A stretch of 64,000 nt of DNA, from contig JAHDCO010000011.1 in the NCBI GenBank assembly GCA_020629835.1, positions 1 to 64,000 of the forward strand, read 5' to 3'. The DNA comes from Granulosicoccaceae bacterium (GTDB lineage: Bacteria; Pseudomonadota; Gammaproteobacteria; Granulosicoccales; Granulosicoccaceae). The translations under genes were made by a program, and so were the position numbers. The notes below the pieces were generated by a model. That model was given only the letters and a program-made list of their open reading frames with translations. It was not told the DNA's origin and ran no database searches. Each line of letters starts with the position of its first letter. The first letter of the stretch is position 1. Shown piece by piece: positions 56,019 through 64,000 of the stretch.

Positions 56019-56885
56019 TTACTGCTCGATAGGTGTGTTGGGGTCATTACCCCAGCTTGACCACGCACCGTCCAGTGCTGCGATATCGTCAAACCCCAGA
56101 TGCTTCAAAACAACGTAAGTCATGGCTGAACGCTGATGTGTTTGGCAGTACACCACGGTGGGTGATTCTGGGCTTACGTCTCGTGTGTTCAGCGCGGTGC
56201 GTAACTCATCATCGGGTTTTAATTGACCATCTGCGGCCAGCATATCGCGCCAATCAAAATGCACAGCGCCTGGCATGTGGCCACCACGCTCGCTGCGTTT
56301 ATCGGTACCGGCGTACTCTTCAGCACTTCGTGCGTCAATGGGTAGTCGTTGAACGTTATCGCTGGACGCTTGTGAAAACTGACTCATCAACGCTTCGTTA
56401 TTTAGCACCATGGCAGGGTTGGCCGTGAGTATTGCCGCCTTTGCAGGAACCGGCGCAGCCACCGCCTCAGTTGTTATGCCATAACCCGCTGCCTGCCAGG
56501 CACTCAAACCGCCGTTCAACCAGGCAACATTTTGAAAACCGTAGGTGTGCAATACCCATAGGGCTCTGGCTGCGGCAGTTGCCTTGCCCGCGTCGTACAC
56601 CACCAACGGAGTGTTGGGTGTGATACCCAGCTGACTTGTCCAGGCCTGTACGTCTTCGGCTTTTGGCAACAGACCGCCCACCGGTGGCTCTGATCGATTG
56701 ATGGCCGATGGGGCTAGATGATGTGCACCGGCAATGTGACCCGCAGCGTATTCCTCGGCAGATCTGACATCCAATAATCGGATGGAGACTTCATTTTCCT
56801 GATCGCCGCTTTTGTTGCTTTGCGGCTGATTCAGGTGCGTGGCGAGCGAATTTGCGTCAATGACAATGGGAAGATTGGCGGCCAT
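56019..56885 (-). CDS. Two-domain thiosulfate sulfurtransferase (RhdA-type rhodanese)
   Basis: The 288 residues hold two rhodanese domains: an inactive first one (IRLLDVRSAEEYAAGHIAGAHHL) and a catalytic second one with the Cys loop VVYCQTHQRSAM. That CQTHxR loop is characteristic of Azotobacter RhdA, unlike the CGSGVTA loop of mercaptopyruvate sulfurtransferase. It moves sulfur from thiosulfate to acceptors such as cyanide. The ATG at 56885 (MAANLPIVIDANSLA) was chosen over one far upstream that would run into the rpoE promoter region. Confidence 0.93.
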   Translation of the reverse strand: MAANLPIVIDANSLATHLNQPQSNKSGDQENEVSIRLLDVRSAEEYAAGHIAGAHHLAPSAINRSEPPVGGLLPKAEDVQAWTSQLGITPNTPLVVYDAGKATAAARALWVLHTYGFQNVAWLNGGLSAWQAAGYGITTEAVAAPVPAKAAILTANPAMVLNNEALMSQFSQASSDNVQRLPIDARSAEEYAGTDKRSERGGHMPGAVHFDWRDMLAADGQLKPDDELRTALNTRDVSPESPTVVYCQTHQRSAMTYVVLKHLGFDDIAALDGAWSSWGNDPNTPIEQ

Positions 56886-56920
56886 AGGGGCATTTTTTGT
56901 GAATTGCTGGGTGTCAGGTT

Positions 56921-56946
56921 GAACTATACGCTTCCCCGGTGTCATA
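56921..56946 (+). promoter_or_regulatory. Candidate sigma-E promoter upstream of rpoE
   Basis: GAACTA (56921-56926) and TCATA (56942-56946) are 15 bases apart, resembling the sigma-E consensus (GAACTT, about 16 bases, TCnnA). rpoE is known to be autoregulated in relatives. The match is partial. Confidence 0.3.
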
Positions 56947-57052
56947 CGTAGGCATGAAACAGGTAACCAGAATCCATGGGGTAAGCGCCACAAACTCCAA
57001 CGCACAAGTTGCTATCATCGCCGCGCGGACACAATCCGCAGGAGCGAAGCCG

Positions 57053-57640
57053 TTGAGTGATAGACAAATTGACCAAGCGTTGGTGGAACGTGTGCAACGG
57101 GGCGATAAAGCCGCATACGATCTATTGGTGCTGAAATACCAGCACAAGATTGGTCATCTGATTTCAAGGTATGTGCACGATTCACATGAAGCGCAGGATG
57201 TGGCTCAGGAAGCTTTCATAAAAGCGTACCGAGGACTTGCCAAGTTTCGTGGGGATAGTGCGTTCTACACCTGGCTCTACCGCATTGCGATCAATACGGC
57301 GAAAAATCATCTGGTGACGATGGGTCGTAAGATTTCCGACACAGGCATTGATGCGGCAGACGCCGAACAGTTTGAAGGCGGCAGCGCATTACGAGAGTAC
57401 GCCACGCCTGACCGGGAATTGGTCAAGGACCAAATCGTGGCGGTAGTGAAGCAAGCGATTGCCGACTTACCTGAGGATTTACGCACAGCGATTACGCTGC
57501 GAGAGTTTGAAGGTTTGTCTTATGAAGAAATAGCCGAAGCTATGGACTGCCCCATAGGCACGGTTCGATCACGAATTTTTAGGGCTCGAGAAGCGATTGA
57601 TACCAACCTCGAGCCGTTACTTGAAGAGAAGAGAAGGTAA
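57053..57640 (+). CDS. rpoE: RNA polymerase sigma-E factor (AlgU-type)
   Basis: This extracytoplasmic-function sigma factor controls the envelope-stress response. It has region 2 (LVLKYQHKIGHLISRYVHDSHEAQDVAQEAFIKAYRGL) and region 4 (DLPEDLRTAITLREFEGLSYEEIAEAMDCPIGTVRSRIFRARE). The TTG at 57053 was chosen: AGGAG lies eight bases upstream and the product is then 195 residues, close to E. coli RpoE (191). Longer starts would add 38 non-conserved residues. It leads the rpoE-rseA-rseB-rseC-protease operon. Confidence 0.95.
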   Translation: MSDRQIDQALVERVQRGDKAAYDLLVLKYQHKIGHLISRYVHDSHEAQDVAQEAFIKAYRGLAKFRGDSAFYTWLYRIAINTAKNHLVTMGRKISDTGIDAADAEQFEGGSALREYATPDRELVKDQIVAVVKQAIADLPEDLRTAITLREFEGLSYEEIAEAMDCPIGTVRSRIFRAREAIDTNLEPLLEEKRR

Positions 57641-57647
57641 ACAGACC

Positions 57648-58373
57648 ATGAGCGATAATCAGGACGATGTTCTGTCGCGTCTAATGGACGGTGAAATGGC
57701 TGATATGCAGCCGTCTCGTTGTCTGGCGGATGTGTGCCAGTCTGAAGAGCAAAAGCAGAAATGGGCACGCTACCATTTGGCTAGAGACGCCATACGCGGT
57801 GAGGCTGTTGATCAAACATTTTCCATTGCGTCAGCGGTTTCTGCTGCACTGGAGCACGAGCCAACGTATTCAAACGTAACGTCCCTTAGCCAGCACAGCG
57901 AGACCGGGGCAGCCGCCGCGGACCAACAGAGCCGGGTTGAACAGACAGCTTCTGGCAAAGCGCGCTCGCGCTGGGGTCTCGGCGCAGCAGGCTTAGGCGT
58001 TGCGGCCAGTGCGGCCTTAGCCACAGTGATAGGGTTGGACTATTTTCAGAATACCGGGCCAACCGCTGCGCCGAACACGGTCGTGGCGGGTTCACCCACA
58101 TTAACCCTGCCGTCAAATTCAGTCGTGAATTCTGCAACGGTTTCGGTTCCGGGGTTGACTGGCATCGGTACGCAGCAAGCGCCGGTAGACCTGGTGTCTA
58201 ACCGCGGGTCTTATTGGGTATCGGGTCAAAATGGTCAGCGTGTTGGTGCTGAAATGCGACTTAATCAGCTGCTCGGCGATCACATTGAGCATTCGCCCAA
58301 CGCCGATTGGCGTGGAATGTTGCCATACTCTAGGCTAGTTGGTTACGACGCCTCGGCAGGGGCAGAACAGTAA
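57648..58373 (+). CDS. rseA: Sigma-E anti-sigma factor RseA (MucA-like)
   Basis: RseA holds sigma-E at the membrane until it is cut by proteases. The N-terminal sigma-binding part (DDVLSRLMDGEMADMQPSRCL, EEQKQKWARYHLARDAIRGE) is typical. A single membrane helix (GAAGLGVAASAALATVIGLDYF, about residues 105-126) is followed by a periplasmic tail. The ATG at 57648 follows rpoE by seven bases. The 241 residues are somewhat longer than MucA. The tail ends in SAGAEQ, and no clear C-terminal Val-type DegS signal is seen. Confidence 0.93.
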   Translation: MSDNQDDVLSRLMDGEMADMQPSRCLADVCQSEEQKQKWARYHLARDAIRGEAVDQTFSIASAVSAALEHEPTYSNVTSLSQHSETGAAAADQQSRVEQTASGKARSRWGLGAAGLGVAASAALATVIGLDYFQNTGPTAAPNTVVAGSPTLTLPSNSVVNSATVSVPGLTGIGTQQAPVDLVSNRGSYWVSGQNGQRVGAEMRLNQLLGDHIEHSPNADWRGMLPYSRLVGYDASAGAEQ

Positions 58374-58383
58374 GGAACAAACA

Positions 58384-59370
58384 ATGCGGCAGTTGAAGAC
58401 CAGCTTACGCGGTTGGGTGTTTGCGGCAGTGAGTACTTCACTGCCGTTATCCGTTGCGGCGGATGAAATGGACGCAGCGATGCTGTTGTCCACCATGTCT
58501 ACGGCTATGCAAACCCTGAATTACGAAGGCACGTTTGTCCATATCCAGAATGGGCACGCTGACCTGATGCACATCCTGCACGCGAACGATGAAAACGGTG
58601 AAAGCGAGCGCATGCGATCGCTGAACGGTGAAGCGCGGGAAGTCATACGTAACAACTCTCTCGTCACCTGCATTTGGCCGGGCAGTAATGACGTGATCGT
58701 CAATAAGTCAAAGCCGAGGACACTGATCAAACCAGTGGACAGTGCGTTAACCGACAGCGATATGTACCTGATTACGACGCAGGGCAAGGACCGAGTAGCG
58801 GGCTTGGCAGCGAACGTGGTGAGTGTGGTTCCAAAAGATGATTATCGCTACGGCTACCGTTTTTGGGTGGATACTGACACAGGCATGATGCTTCGTTCCA
58901 TGGTGTTGGACGCTCGGCAAAATCCGGTTGAAGAGTTAATGTTCACCTCCATCACTTATTTGGACTCGGTGGACCCGCAGCGGTTTGTGATTGATCCGAA
59001 TGAACCACAGGCCCAATGGACTGAAAACGCAGAGAATGAGGAAAATTCAATACGGCGTGTCGTGGATAAAGTGCGCTTTGATGCTTTGCCTAACGGTTTT
59101 GAGGAGCGCTCTGAAACGCTGCGCATGATGGCGGTTAGAAAAGACAGCCCTGTGAGTCATGTGGTGGTGTCCGACGGTATCGCTACCGTCTCGGTGTACG
59201 TCGAGTATGTTGCGCGGGCTCAACATGATCCGTCGGCCCTCGGGTCTACGCATATGGGTGCCATCAACGCCTATGGATTAAGTCTACCCACCGCTCTGGT
59301 TACCGTAGTGGGTGAAGCGCCGGGTAAAGCGGTTGAATCCATCGCTCGCGCGACGCGTCTTGTCAACTGA
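58384..59370 (+). CDS. rseB: Sigma-E regulatory protein RseB (MucB-like)
   Basis: RseB is a periplasmic sensor that binds RseA and protects it from cleavage. The signal peptide (MRQLKTSLRGWVFAAVSTSL, cut near VAA/DE) is followed by the LolA-like N-terminal domain (MQTLNYEGTFVHIQNGHADLMHI, ERMRSLNGEAREVIRNN) and a C-terminal domain beginning near VRFDALPNGFEERSE. The 328-residue length matches the family. The ATG at 58384 follows the rseA stop by ten bases. Downstream it overlaps rseC. Confidence 0.94.
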   Translation: MRQLKTSLRGWVFAAVSTSLPLSVAADEMDAAMLLSTMSTAMQTLNYEGTFVHIQNGHADLMHILHANDENGESERMRSLNGEAREVIRNNSLVTCIWPGSNDVIVNKSKPRTLIKPVDSALTDSDMYLITTQGKDRVAGLAANVVSVVPKDDYRYGYRFWVDTDTGMMLRSMVLDARQNPVEELMFTSITYLDSVDPQRFVIDPNEPQAQWTENAENEENSIRRVVDKVRFDALPNGFEERSETLRMMAVRKDSPVSHVVVSDGIATVSVYVEYVARAQHDPSALGSTHMGAINAYGLSLPTALVTVVGEAPGKAVESIARATRLVN

Positions 59371-59917
59371 TAGCCAAACCGATGTAACCGCTAAACAGTG
59401 GCGGCGTGGTGAAGTCACGCGCATTGAAAACGACTGGGTAAGCGTTGCGCTGTTACCGCAGCTCGGATGCGCTGGCTGTCAAAAAGCTCAGAAGATGGGT
59501 ACGGGACCTGGCCACTGCGGCATCGATTTATTGGGGTTGGCCAAAACGTCGCAGCCTGTGGTGGTTCGGGTATCACTCAGTGAATCCCATCAAGCCATCA
59601 GCTCTTCAGATGCGAACCGGCAGAACGCTCTGAAAGTTGGCGACCCGGTGGATGTACAGATAAATGCCGCATCGGACGCCTGGGTTGCGCTCGTGCTGCG
59701 GGTTTATGGCGTTCCAACTGCCGGTCTTTTAGCAGGCGCAGCCCTTGGCGGTGCGTTTAACGAATTCGGATCTTTATTGCTTGGTTTGCTAGGCTTGTGC
59801 GCCGGTTTGTGGTTTAGCCGTCGATCCGTCCATATTCCCACATCATTGCTGACGCTTACCGGCCCACATCAGCCGACCTTGCGTATAGTGAATAGAGTGA
59901 TCGATACCAGGAGCTGA
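59360..59917 (+). CDS. rseC: SoxR-reducing/sigma-E modulating protein RseC (MucC-like)
   Basis: RseC is an inner-membrane protein that weakly modulates sigma-E and in some species helps reduce SoxR. It has the Cys cluster LGCAGCQKAQKMGTGPGHCG and two closely spaced membrane helices (about residues 115-155, VLRVYGVPTAGLLAGAALGG and LLLGLLGLCAGLWF). The exact start is uncertain: a TTG at 59360 overlapping the end of rseB by 11 bases gives 185 residues, while a GTG at 59312 would add 16. Confidence 0.88.
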   Translation: MSTDSQTDVTAKQWRRGEVTRIENDWVSVALLPQLGCAGCQKAQKMGTGPGHCGIDLLGLAKTSQPVVVRVSLSESHQAISSSDANRQNALKVGDPVDVQINAASDAWVALVLRVYGVPTAGLLAGAALGGAFNEFGSLLLGLLGLCAGLWFSRRSVHIPTSLLTLTGPHQPTLRIVNRVIDTRS

Positions 59918-59919
59918 AC

Positions 59920-61323
59920 TTGCGTTTACTACAAAGCCTTGCGCTGTTGCTGATTACCCTAGCGGTTATCCCTTCGGCCATAGCCCGCAACGGGTTGCCG
60001 GACTTTACGGGTTTGGTAAAGCAGAATCACCAGGCGGTGGTAAACATCAGCACGCGTCAAGCGTTTAGCGCCGGAGACATGGACGGCAGCCCCGATATCC
60101 GCGAGCGCATGGAAGAGTTCCTGAGGGAACGCGAACGCCGTGGCGACGGTGATGAGCCAAACCCGTTTGATTCACAAGGTGTGGGCTCGGGCTTCATCAT
60201 CTCTAACGATGGCTACATCGTGACCAATAACCATGTGGTAGACGGAGCTGATCAACTCATCGTTCGATTACATGATCGCCGTCAACTGATCGCTGAGGTG
60301 GTCGGTACCGACGAACGTTCGGACATCGCCGTTTTGAAGGTTGAAGCCTCTAACCTTCCTGTGGTCACAATCGGTGACAGCAACGCGTTGGAAGTTGGTG
60401 AGTGGGTGTTGGCCATCGGATCTCCATTTGGTTTTGATTTCACCGTTACCGCGGGCATCGTCAGTGCTATCGGGCGTTCACTCCCGACCGAAAGCTATGT
60501 CCCATTTATCCAGACGGATGTGGCCATCAACCCGGGTAACTCAGGCGGGCCGCTGTTCAATCTGGATGGGGACGTCGTTGGCGTGAATGCGCAAATCTAC
60601 AGTCGTACTGGCAGCTTTATGGGTTTGTCTTTCGCCATCCCGATTGAGTTGGTCATGAACGTTGTCAATCAGCTTAGAAATAAAGGGCGAGTGTCTCGCG
60701 GCTGGTTGGGTGTCACCATCAATGAAGTGTCATTGGCTCGCGCGCAACGTCTTGGAATGGAGCGAGCCCACGGTGCCTTGGTGCGATCGATCCTACCTAA
60801 CAGCCCCGCAGAGAACAGCGAGTTGCGTGAGGGCGATGTGATCACGCACTTTAATAATCAATACGTGGTGAGTTCCTCGTCGTTACCGCCGCTGGTAGGT
60901 CGTATCCCGTCTAATTCAGATGCGCGAGTGCGTGTAAATCGAGATGGCGAGGTGTTGGAGCTGATCGTAAATATCGGCGAATTGCCGAGTAACGATGATG
61001 TGCAGTCTCGATTTGTAGAACGTCGCTTGGCGTCAACGGTTCCATTTGGCTTATCCGTATCACCACTGGAAGACGCATCTCGGGATGAACTGTCCATCGA
61101 TACGGGCGGCGTGCGGGTGGATGCCGTTGCAGAGGGCAGTCCCGCGGATAGAGCGGGCATCAAACCTGGCGATGCATTGCTGACGATTGGCAACAAGCCA
61201 GTAGATTCCGCCGAAGACCTGTCTCGCGTTGCTGATGAATTGTCCACCGAAGATTCGGTGGGTGCGCTGGTGGTTCGCGAAAGCGGGCGAGCTTTCGTTT
61301 TGATGAAGCCGGCACCGCAATAA
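59920..61323 (+). CDS. Periplasmic Do-family serine protease (DegP/MucD type)
   Basis: This protease/chaperone clears misfolded envelope proteins. The signal peptide (about 1-22, ending AIA/RN) leads to a trypsin-like domain with the triad His in IVTNNHVVD, Asp in ERSDIAVLKV and Ser in NPGNSGGPLFN. Two PDZ domains follow (from about residue 255 RGWLGVTIN and about 370 PFGLSVSPLED). Start is TTG at 59920, with AGGAG six bases upstream. In Pseudomonas the gene in this position is mucD, part of the same regulatory operon. Confidence 0.94.
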   Translation: MRLLQSLALLLITLAVIPSAIARNGLPDFTGLVKQNHQAVVNISTRQAFSAGDMDGSPDIRERMEEFLRERERRGDGDEPNPFDSQGVGSGFIISNDGYIVTNNHVVDGADQLIVRLHDRRQLIAEVVGTDERSDIAVLKVEASNLPVVTIGDSNALEVGEWVLAIGSPFGFDFTVTAGIVSAIGRSLPTESYVPFIQTDVAINPGNSGGPLFNLDGDVVGVNAQIYSRTGSFMGLSFAIPIELVMNVVNQLRNKGRVSRGWLGVTINEVSLARAQRLGMERAHGALVRSILPNSPAENSELREGDVITHFNNQYVVSSSSLPPLVGRIPSNSDARVRVNRDGEVLELIVNIGELPSNDDVQSRFVERRLASTVPFGLSVSPLEDASRDELSIDTGGVRVDAVAEGSPADRAGIKPGDALLTIGNKPVDSAEDLSRVADELSTEDSVGALVVRESGRAFVLMKPAPQ

Positions 61324-61340
61324 AGACCTGGAACGGCATC

Positions 61341-61673
61341 ATGCAAGATGGTGAGCCAGCCAGTGGGCCGGACGGTTCGCCTGCGTCGGCGGCTGCGCCG
61401 CTGCGTGCGCCACTTACCTTGTACTGGCGCGATGGCTGCCATCTATGCGAGGACCTGGAGCAGACGCTGGTCGAATTGGTAGACGCCAAGCTGTATACCT
61501 TGACACGTGTGGACATTGATCAGGATCAGGCGCTTCGGCAACGCTATAACGCGGACGTTCCGGTCTTGTGTTTGCATGATGAAGAGCTTTGCCGGCACTT
61601 TCTGGATCTGGCGGCCGTGGAAGCGGCGCTGGCAAGCTACAATACACAGGATACCCACCATCCCGGTGGCTGA
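61341..61673 (+). CDS. Glutaredoxin-like (DUF836) thiol protein
   Basis: This is a small 110-residue protein with a thioredoxin-like fold: LTLYWRDGCHLCEDLEQTL carries the CHLC redox motif at about residues 33-36, and VPVLCLHDEELCRHFLD includes the cis-Pro loop (VPV). The first 20 residues are a Pro/Ala/Ser-rich extension. Genes of this kind often sit between the mucD-type protease and lepA in gammaproteobacteria. The substrate is unknown. Confidence 0.83.
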   Translation: MQDGEPASGPDGSPASAAAPLRAPLTLYWRDGCHLCEDLEQTLVELVDAKLYTLTRVDIDQDQALRQRYNADVPVLCLHDEELCRHFLDLAAVEAALASYNTQDTHHPGG

Positions 61674-61697
61674 TTCCGCCCATTCGGCGGTGGCTAA

Positions 61698-63494
61698 ATG
61701 CAACAAAACATTCGTAATTTCTCCATTATCGCCCACATCGATCATGGCAAATCAACGCTGGCGGACCGGTTCATTCAACTGTGTGGCGGCCTGTCTGAAC
61801 GTGAGATGTCGGCTCAAGTCCTCGATTCAATGGATATCGAGCAAGAACGCGGTATTACCATCAAGGCCCAGGCGGTTTCGTTGGATTACAAAGCGCTCAA
61901 TGGCACCACCTACCATCTGAATTTTATCGACACGCCCGGCCACGTCGATTTCTCGTACGAGGTCTCCCGATCACTGTCGGCCTGTGAGGGCGCTTTGTTG
62001 GTGGTGGATGCGTCTCAGGGAGTTGAAGCACAAAGTGTGGCCAACTGTTACACAGCCATCGATCAAGACCTGGAAGTGCTGCCGGTTCTAAACAAAATTG
62101 ACTTGCCGGCTGCTGACCCCGACCGTGTGGTTGAAGAGATTGAAGAGGTCATTGGTCTTGATGCCACCAATGCGGTTCACGTTAGTGCAAAAACCGGTGT
62201 TGGCATTCAGGAAGTGCTGGAGCAGCTCGTGGCTGAAGTCCCGCCACCTGAGGGCGACCCGGACAAACCGTTGCAGGCGCTCATCATTGATTCCTGGTTC
62301 GATAACTTCGTCGGGGTTATCACGTTGGTGCGTATCATGGAAGGCACGCTGCGTAAGCGCGACAAAATTAAGATCATGTCTACCGGGCGTGTTTTCCAGG
62401 CGGACAACGTAGGCGTGTTTACCCCGAAGCGCACGGAACGAGATGAACTGTCGGTGGGTCAGGTTGGCTTCATCATCGCCGGTATTAAAGAGATTGAAGC
62501 CGCGCGAGTGGGTGACACCATCACACTAAACCACAACCCTGCTGAGGAAGCGCTGCCAGGCTTCAAAGAAGTACAGCCCCGGGTATTCGCAGGCATGTAT
62601 CCCGTAGATAGTGATGACTATGAAACGCTGCGGGAGGCGCTGCAAAAACTGCGCTTAAATGATGCGGCGCTGCACTTTGAGCCAGAAACATCGTCGGCTT
62701 TGGGGTTTGGTTTTCGTTGCGGCTTCTTAGGGATGCTGCACATGGAAATTGTGCAAGAGCGCTTGGAACGGGAATACAACTTAGACCTGATCTCCACAGC
62801 CCCCACGGTTATCTATGAAATTGTTGATACCAAGGGCGAAATTACCTACATCCACAACCCGTCTCAGTTACCACCGGTGAATGAGTTATCCGAAATTCGT
62901 GAGCCCATCATTCGCGCCAATATTCTGTTACCTCAGGATTATGTGGGTGAGGTGATCAAGCTCTGTATTGAAAAGCGTGGTGTGCAAAATAACATGCAGT
63001 ACATGGGGCGCCAGGTATCCATGACCTATGAGATACCCATGTCTGAAGTTGTGCTGGATTTCTTTGATCGGTTGAAGTCCTGCAGTCGAGGGTATGCCTC
63101 ATTTGATTATGAATTCGTGCGTTTCCAACCTGCGAATCTAGTCAAAGTTGACTTACTCATTAATGGCGATAAGGTGGATGCGCTGGCTAGTATTGTTCAC
63201 AAGGATCGCTCAACCAGCCGCGGTCGTGAGTTGGCAGAGAGAATGAAAGAAATCATTCCTCGGCAGATGTTTGAAGTGGCCGTACAGGCAGCCATTGGTA
63301 CGCACATCATCGCGCGTACCTCCATTAAAGCGCTGCGTAAGAACGTTACCGCTAAATGCTACGGTGGCGACATCACGCGTAAGCGCAAGCTGTTGGAAAA
63401 GCAAAAAGCCGGTAAACGCCGCATGAAGCAGGTGGGCAAAGTTGAGATACCGCAGGAAGCCTTTTTGGCGGTATTGCAGGTGGATAGGGGCTAG
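61698..63494 (+). CDS. lepA: Elongation factor 4 (LepA)
   Basis: LepA is a ribosome-associated GTPase that affects translation initiation and ribosome movement. G1 is [13 protein letters not shown]3 DTPGHVDF, G4 NKIDLP; the C-terminal LepA-specific domain ends in [23 protein letters not shown]. Its 598 residues equal the E. coli length (599). It starts 24 bases after the glutaredoxin-like gene and is followed 24 bases on by lepB, the standard pairing. Confidence 0.98.
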   Translation: MQQNIRNFSIIAHIDHGKSTLADRFIQLCGGLSEREMSAQVLDSMDIEQERGITIKAQAVSLDYKALNGTTYHLNFIDTPGHVDFSYEVSRSLSACEGALLVVDASQGVEAQSVANCYTAIDQDLEVLPVLNKIDLPAADPDRVVEEIEEVIGLDATNAVHVSAKTGVGIQEVLEQLVAEVPPPEGDPDKPLQALIIDSWFDNFVGVITLVRIMEGTLRKRDKIKIMSTGRVFQADNVGVFTPKRTERDELSVGQVGFIIAGIKEIEAARVGDTITLNHNPAEEALPGFKEVQPRVFAGMYPVDSDDYETLREALQKLRLNDAALHFEPETSSALGFGFRCGFLGMLHMEIVQERLEREYNLDLISTAPTVIYEIVDTKGEITYIHNPSQLPPVNELSEIREPIIRANILLPQDYVGEVIKLCIEKRGVQNNMQYMGRQVSMTYEIPMSEVVLDFFDRLKSCSRGYASFDYEFVRFQPANLVKVDLLINGDKVDALASIVHKDRSTSRGRELAERMKEIIPRQMFEVAVQAAIGTHIIARTSIKALRKNVTAKCYGGDITRKRKLLEKQKAGKRRMKQVGKVEIPQEAFLAVLQVDRG

Positions 63495-63518
63495 GGGCTT
63501 TTGCGCGAAAAGATTTTT

Positions 63519-64000
63519 ATGAACTTTCCTCTGATATTAGTCATTCTGACCGCAGTCACCGGCCTCATCTGGTTGCTGGATCATTTTCTGTTTCGTCCCC
63601 GTCGACTTCGCCGGCGTAAAGATGGTCAGGACCCGTTGCTGGTGGACTACGCGAAATCGTTTTTTCCGGTACTGCTTATCGTGCTGGTGCTGCGTTCATT
63701 CATTTTCGAACCATTCCGTATTCCCAGTGGCTCGATGATTCCTACCTTACTGATTGGGGATTTCATTTTGGTCAGCAAATTCAGTTACGGCCTGCGTCTG
63801 CCGGTCGTGCACACCAAAATCCTTGAAACCGGTGAGCCGAAACGTGGAGACGTTGCGGTATTTCGTTATCCCCGAAACCCCAAGCAGGATTACATCAAGC
63901 GCGTTGTGGGGTTGCCGGGCGACACGATCGCCTACAAGAGCAAAACCCTCTATGTGAATGGTGAGGAAGTCGTCATTTCTGACGGTGAGACTTATAAACG
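63519..64000 (+). CDS. lepB: Signal peptidase I, 5' part
   Basis: The gene continues past the right edge; 160 codons are present. Two membrane segments (MNFPLILVILTAVTGLIWLL and SFFPVLLIVLVLRSFIFEPF) flank a basic cytoplasmic loop, followed by the catalytic Ser in IPSGSMIPTL and the catalytic Lys in YIKRVVGLPGD. The enzyme removes signal peptides from exported proteins at the outer face of the inner membrane. Confidence 0.95.
   Translation, partial: MNFPLILVILTAVTGLIWLLDHFLFRPRRLRRRKDGQDPLLVDYAKSFFPVLLIVLVLRSFIFEPFRIPSGSMIPTLLIGDFILVSKFSYGLRLPVVHTKILETGEPKRGDVAVFRYPRNPKQDYIKRVVGLPGDTIAYKSKTLYVNGEEVVISDGETYK

Overview
The window is a chromosomal segment of a Gram-negative gammaproteobacterium. 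The evidence is a set of outer-membrane and envelope-stress genes (tamA/tamB, rpoE-rseA-rseB-rseC-degP-type protease-lepA-lepB), the ffs-dnaX-ybaB-recR block, rluB next to a DUF1820 gene, a monomeric isocitrate dehydrogenase, and an RhdA-type sulfurtransferase. Gene order around rpoE and lepA resembles Pseudomonas and its relatives. The exact genus cannot be read from the sequence; a free-living, probably marine or soil species is my inference.

Layout. 1-8 kb, leftward: the start of a PlsC-type acyltransferase, DAHP synthase, RNase D, and the tamB/tamA pair. 8.2-15.2 kb: a TlpA-like thioredoxin behind a candidate Pho box, glpE, truD-djlA, a subtilisin-like secreted protease, moaB, rluB, a DUF1820 gene and tRNA-Ser(GGA). 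15.2-17.3 kb: an AT-richer stretch with two lipoproteins, one behind a second candidate Pho box. 17.3-22.4 kb: a homogentisate operon (aldehyde dehydrogenase, hmgA, fahA) with a divergent IclR regulator. 22.5-24.8 kb: an arsenate-detoxification pair, GAPDH plus ArsJ. 24.9-28.2 kb: a zinc-ribbon membrane protein, a trypsin-like protease fused to a lipoprotein, and an unknown gene.

28.2-36.0 kb is a complete phosphate-starvation locus read leftward: phoB, phoR, pstS, pstC, pstA, pstB, phoU. A Pho box with a good -10 element precedes pstS. 36.1-39.3 kb holds the SRP RNA, dnaX (with an A10 slippage site that should give a short gamma form), ybaB and recR. 39.3-46.2 kb: a PhyH-family dioxygenase, a PhnP-like hydrolase, isocitrate dehydrogenase, orn, rsgA, a small membrane protein and an SRPBCC protein.

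46.5-49.5 kb is the most accessory-looking part: a secreted Rhs-like protein ending in a class-3 lipase domain, overlapped by a periplasmic ankyrin-like protein. I read the two as a toxin and immunity pair. 49.8-53.5 kb has a LysE-family exporter broken by an in-frame TGA and a large calcium-binding (thrombospondin type 3 repeat) lipoprotein. 53.6-64 kb returns to core genes: murB, a MATE exporter, an RhdA sulfurtransferase, the sigma-E operon, a glutaredoxin-like gene, lepA, and the start of lepB.

Striking points: the lipase/ankyrin pair; a GlyGly-CTERM protease running in frame into a lipoprotein; three Pho-box-like sites linking two little-known genes to PhoB; in-frame TGA codons in or just before several genes; and long palindromes at two convergent gene ends.
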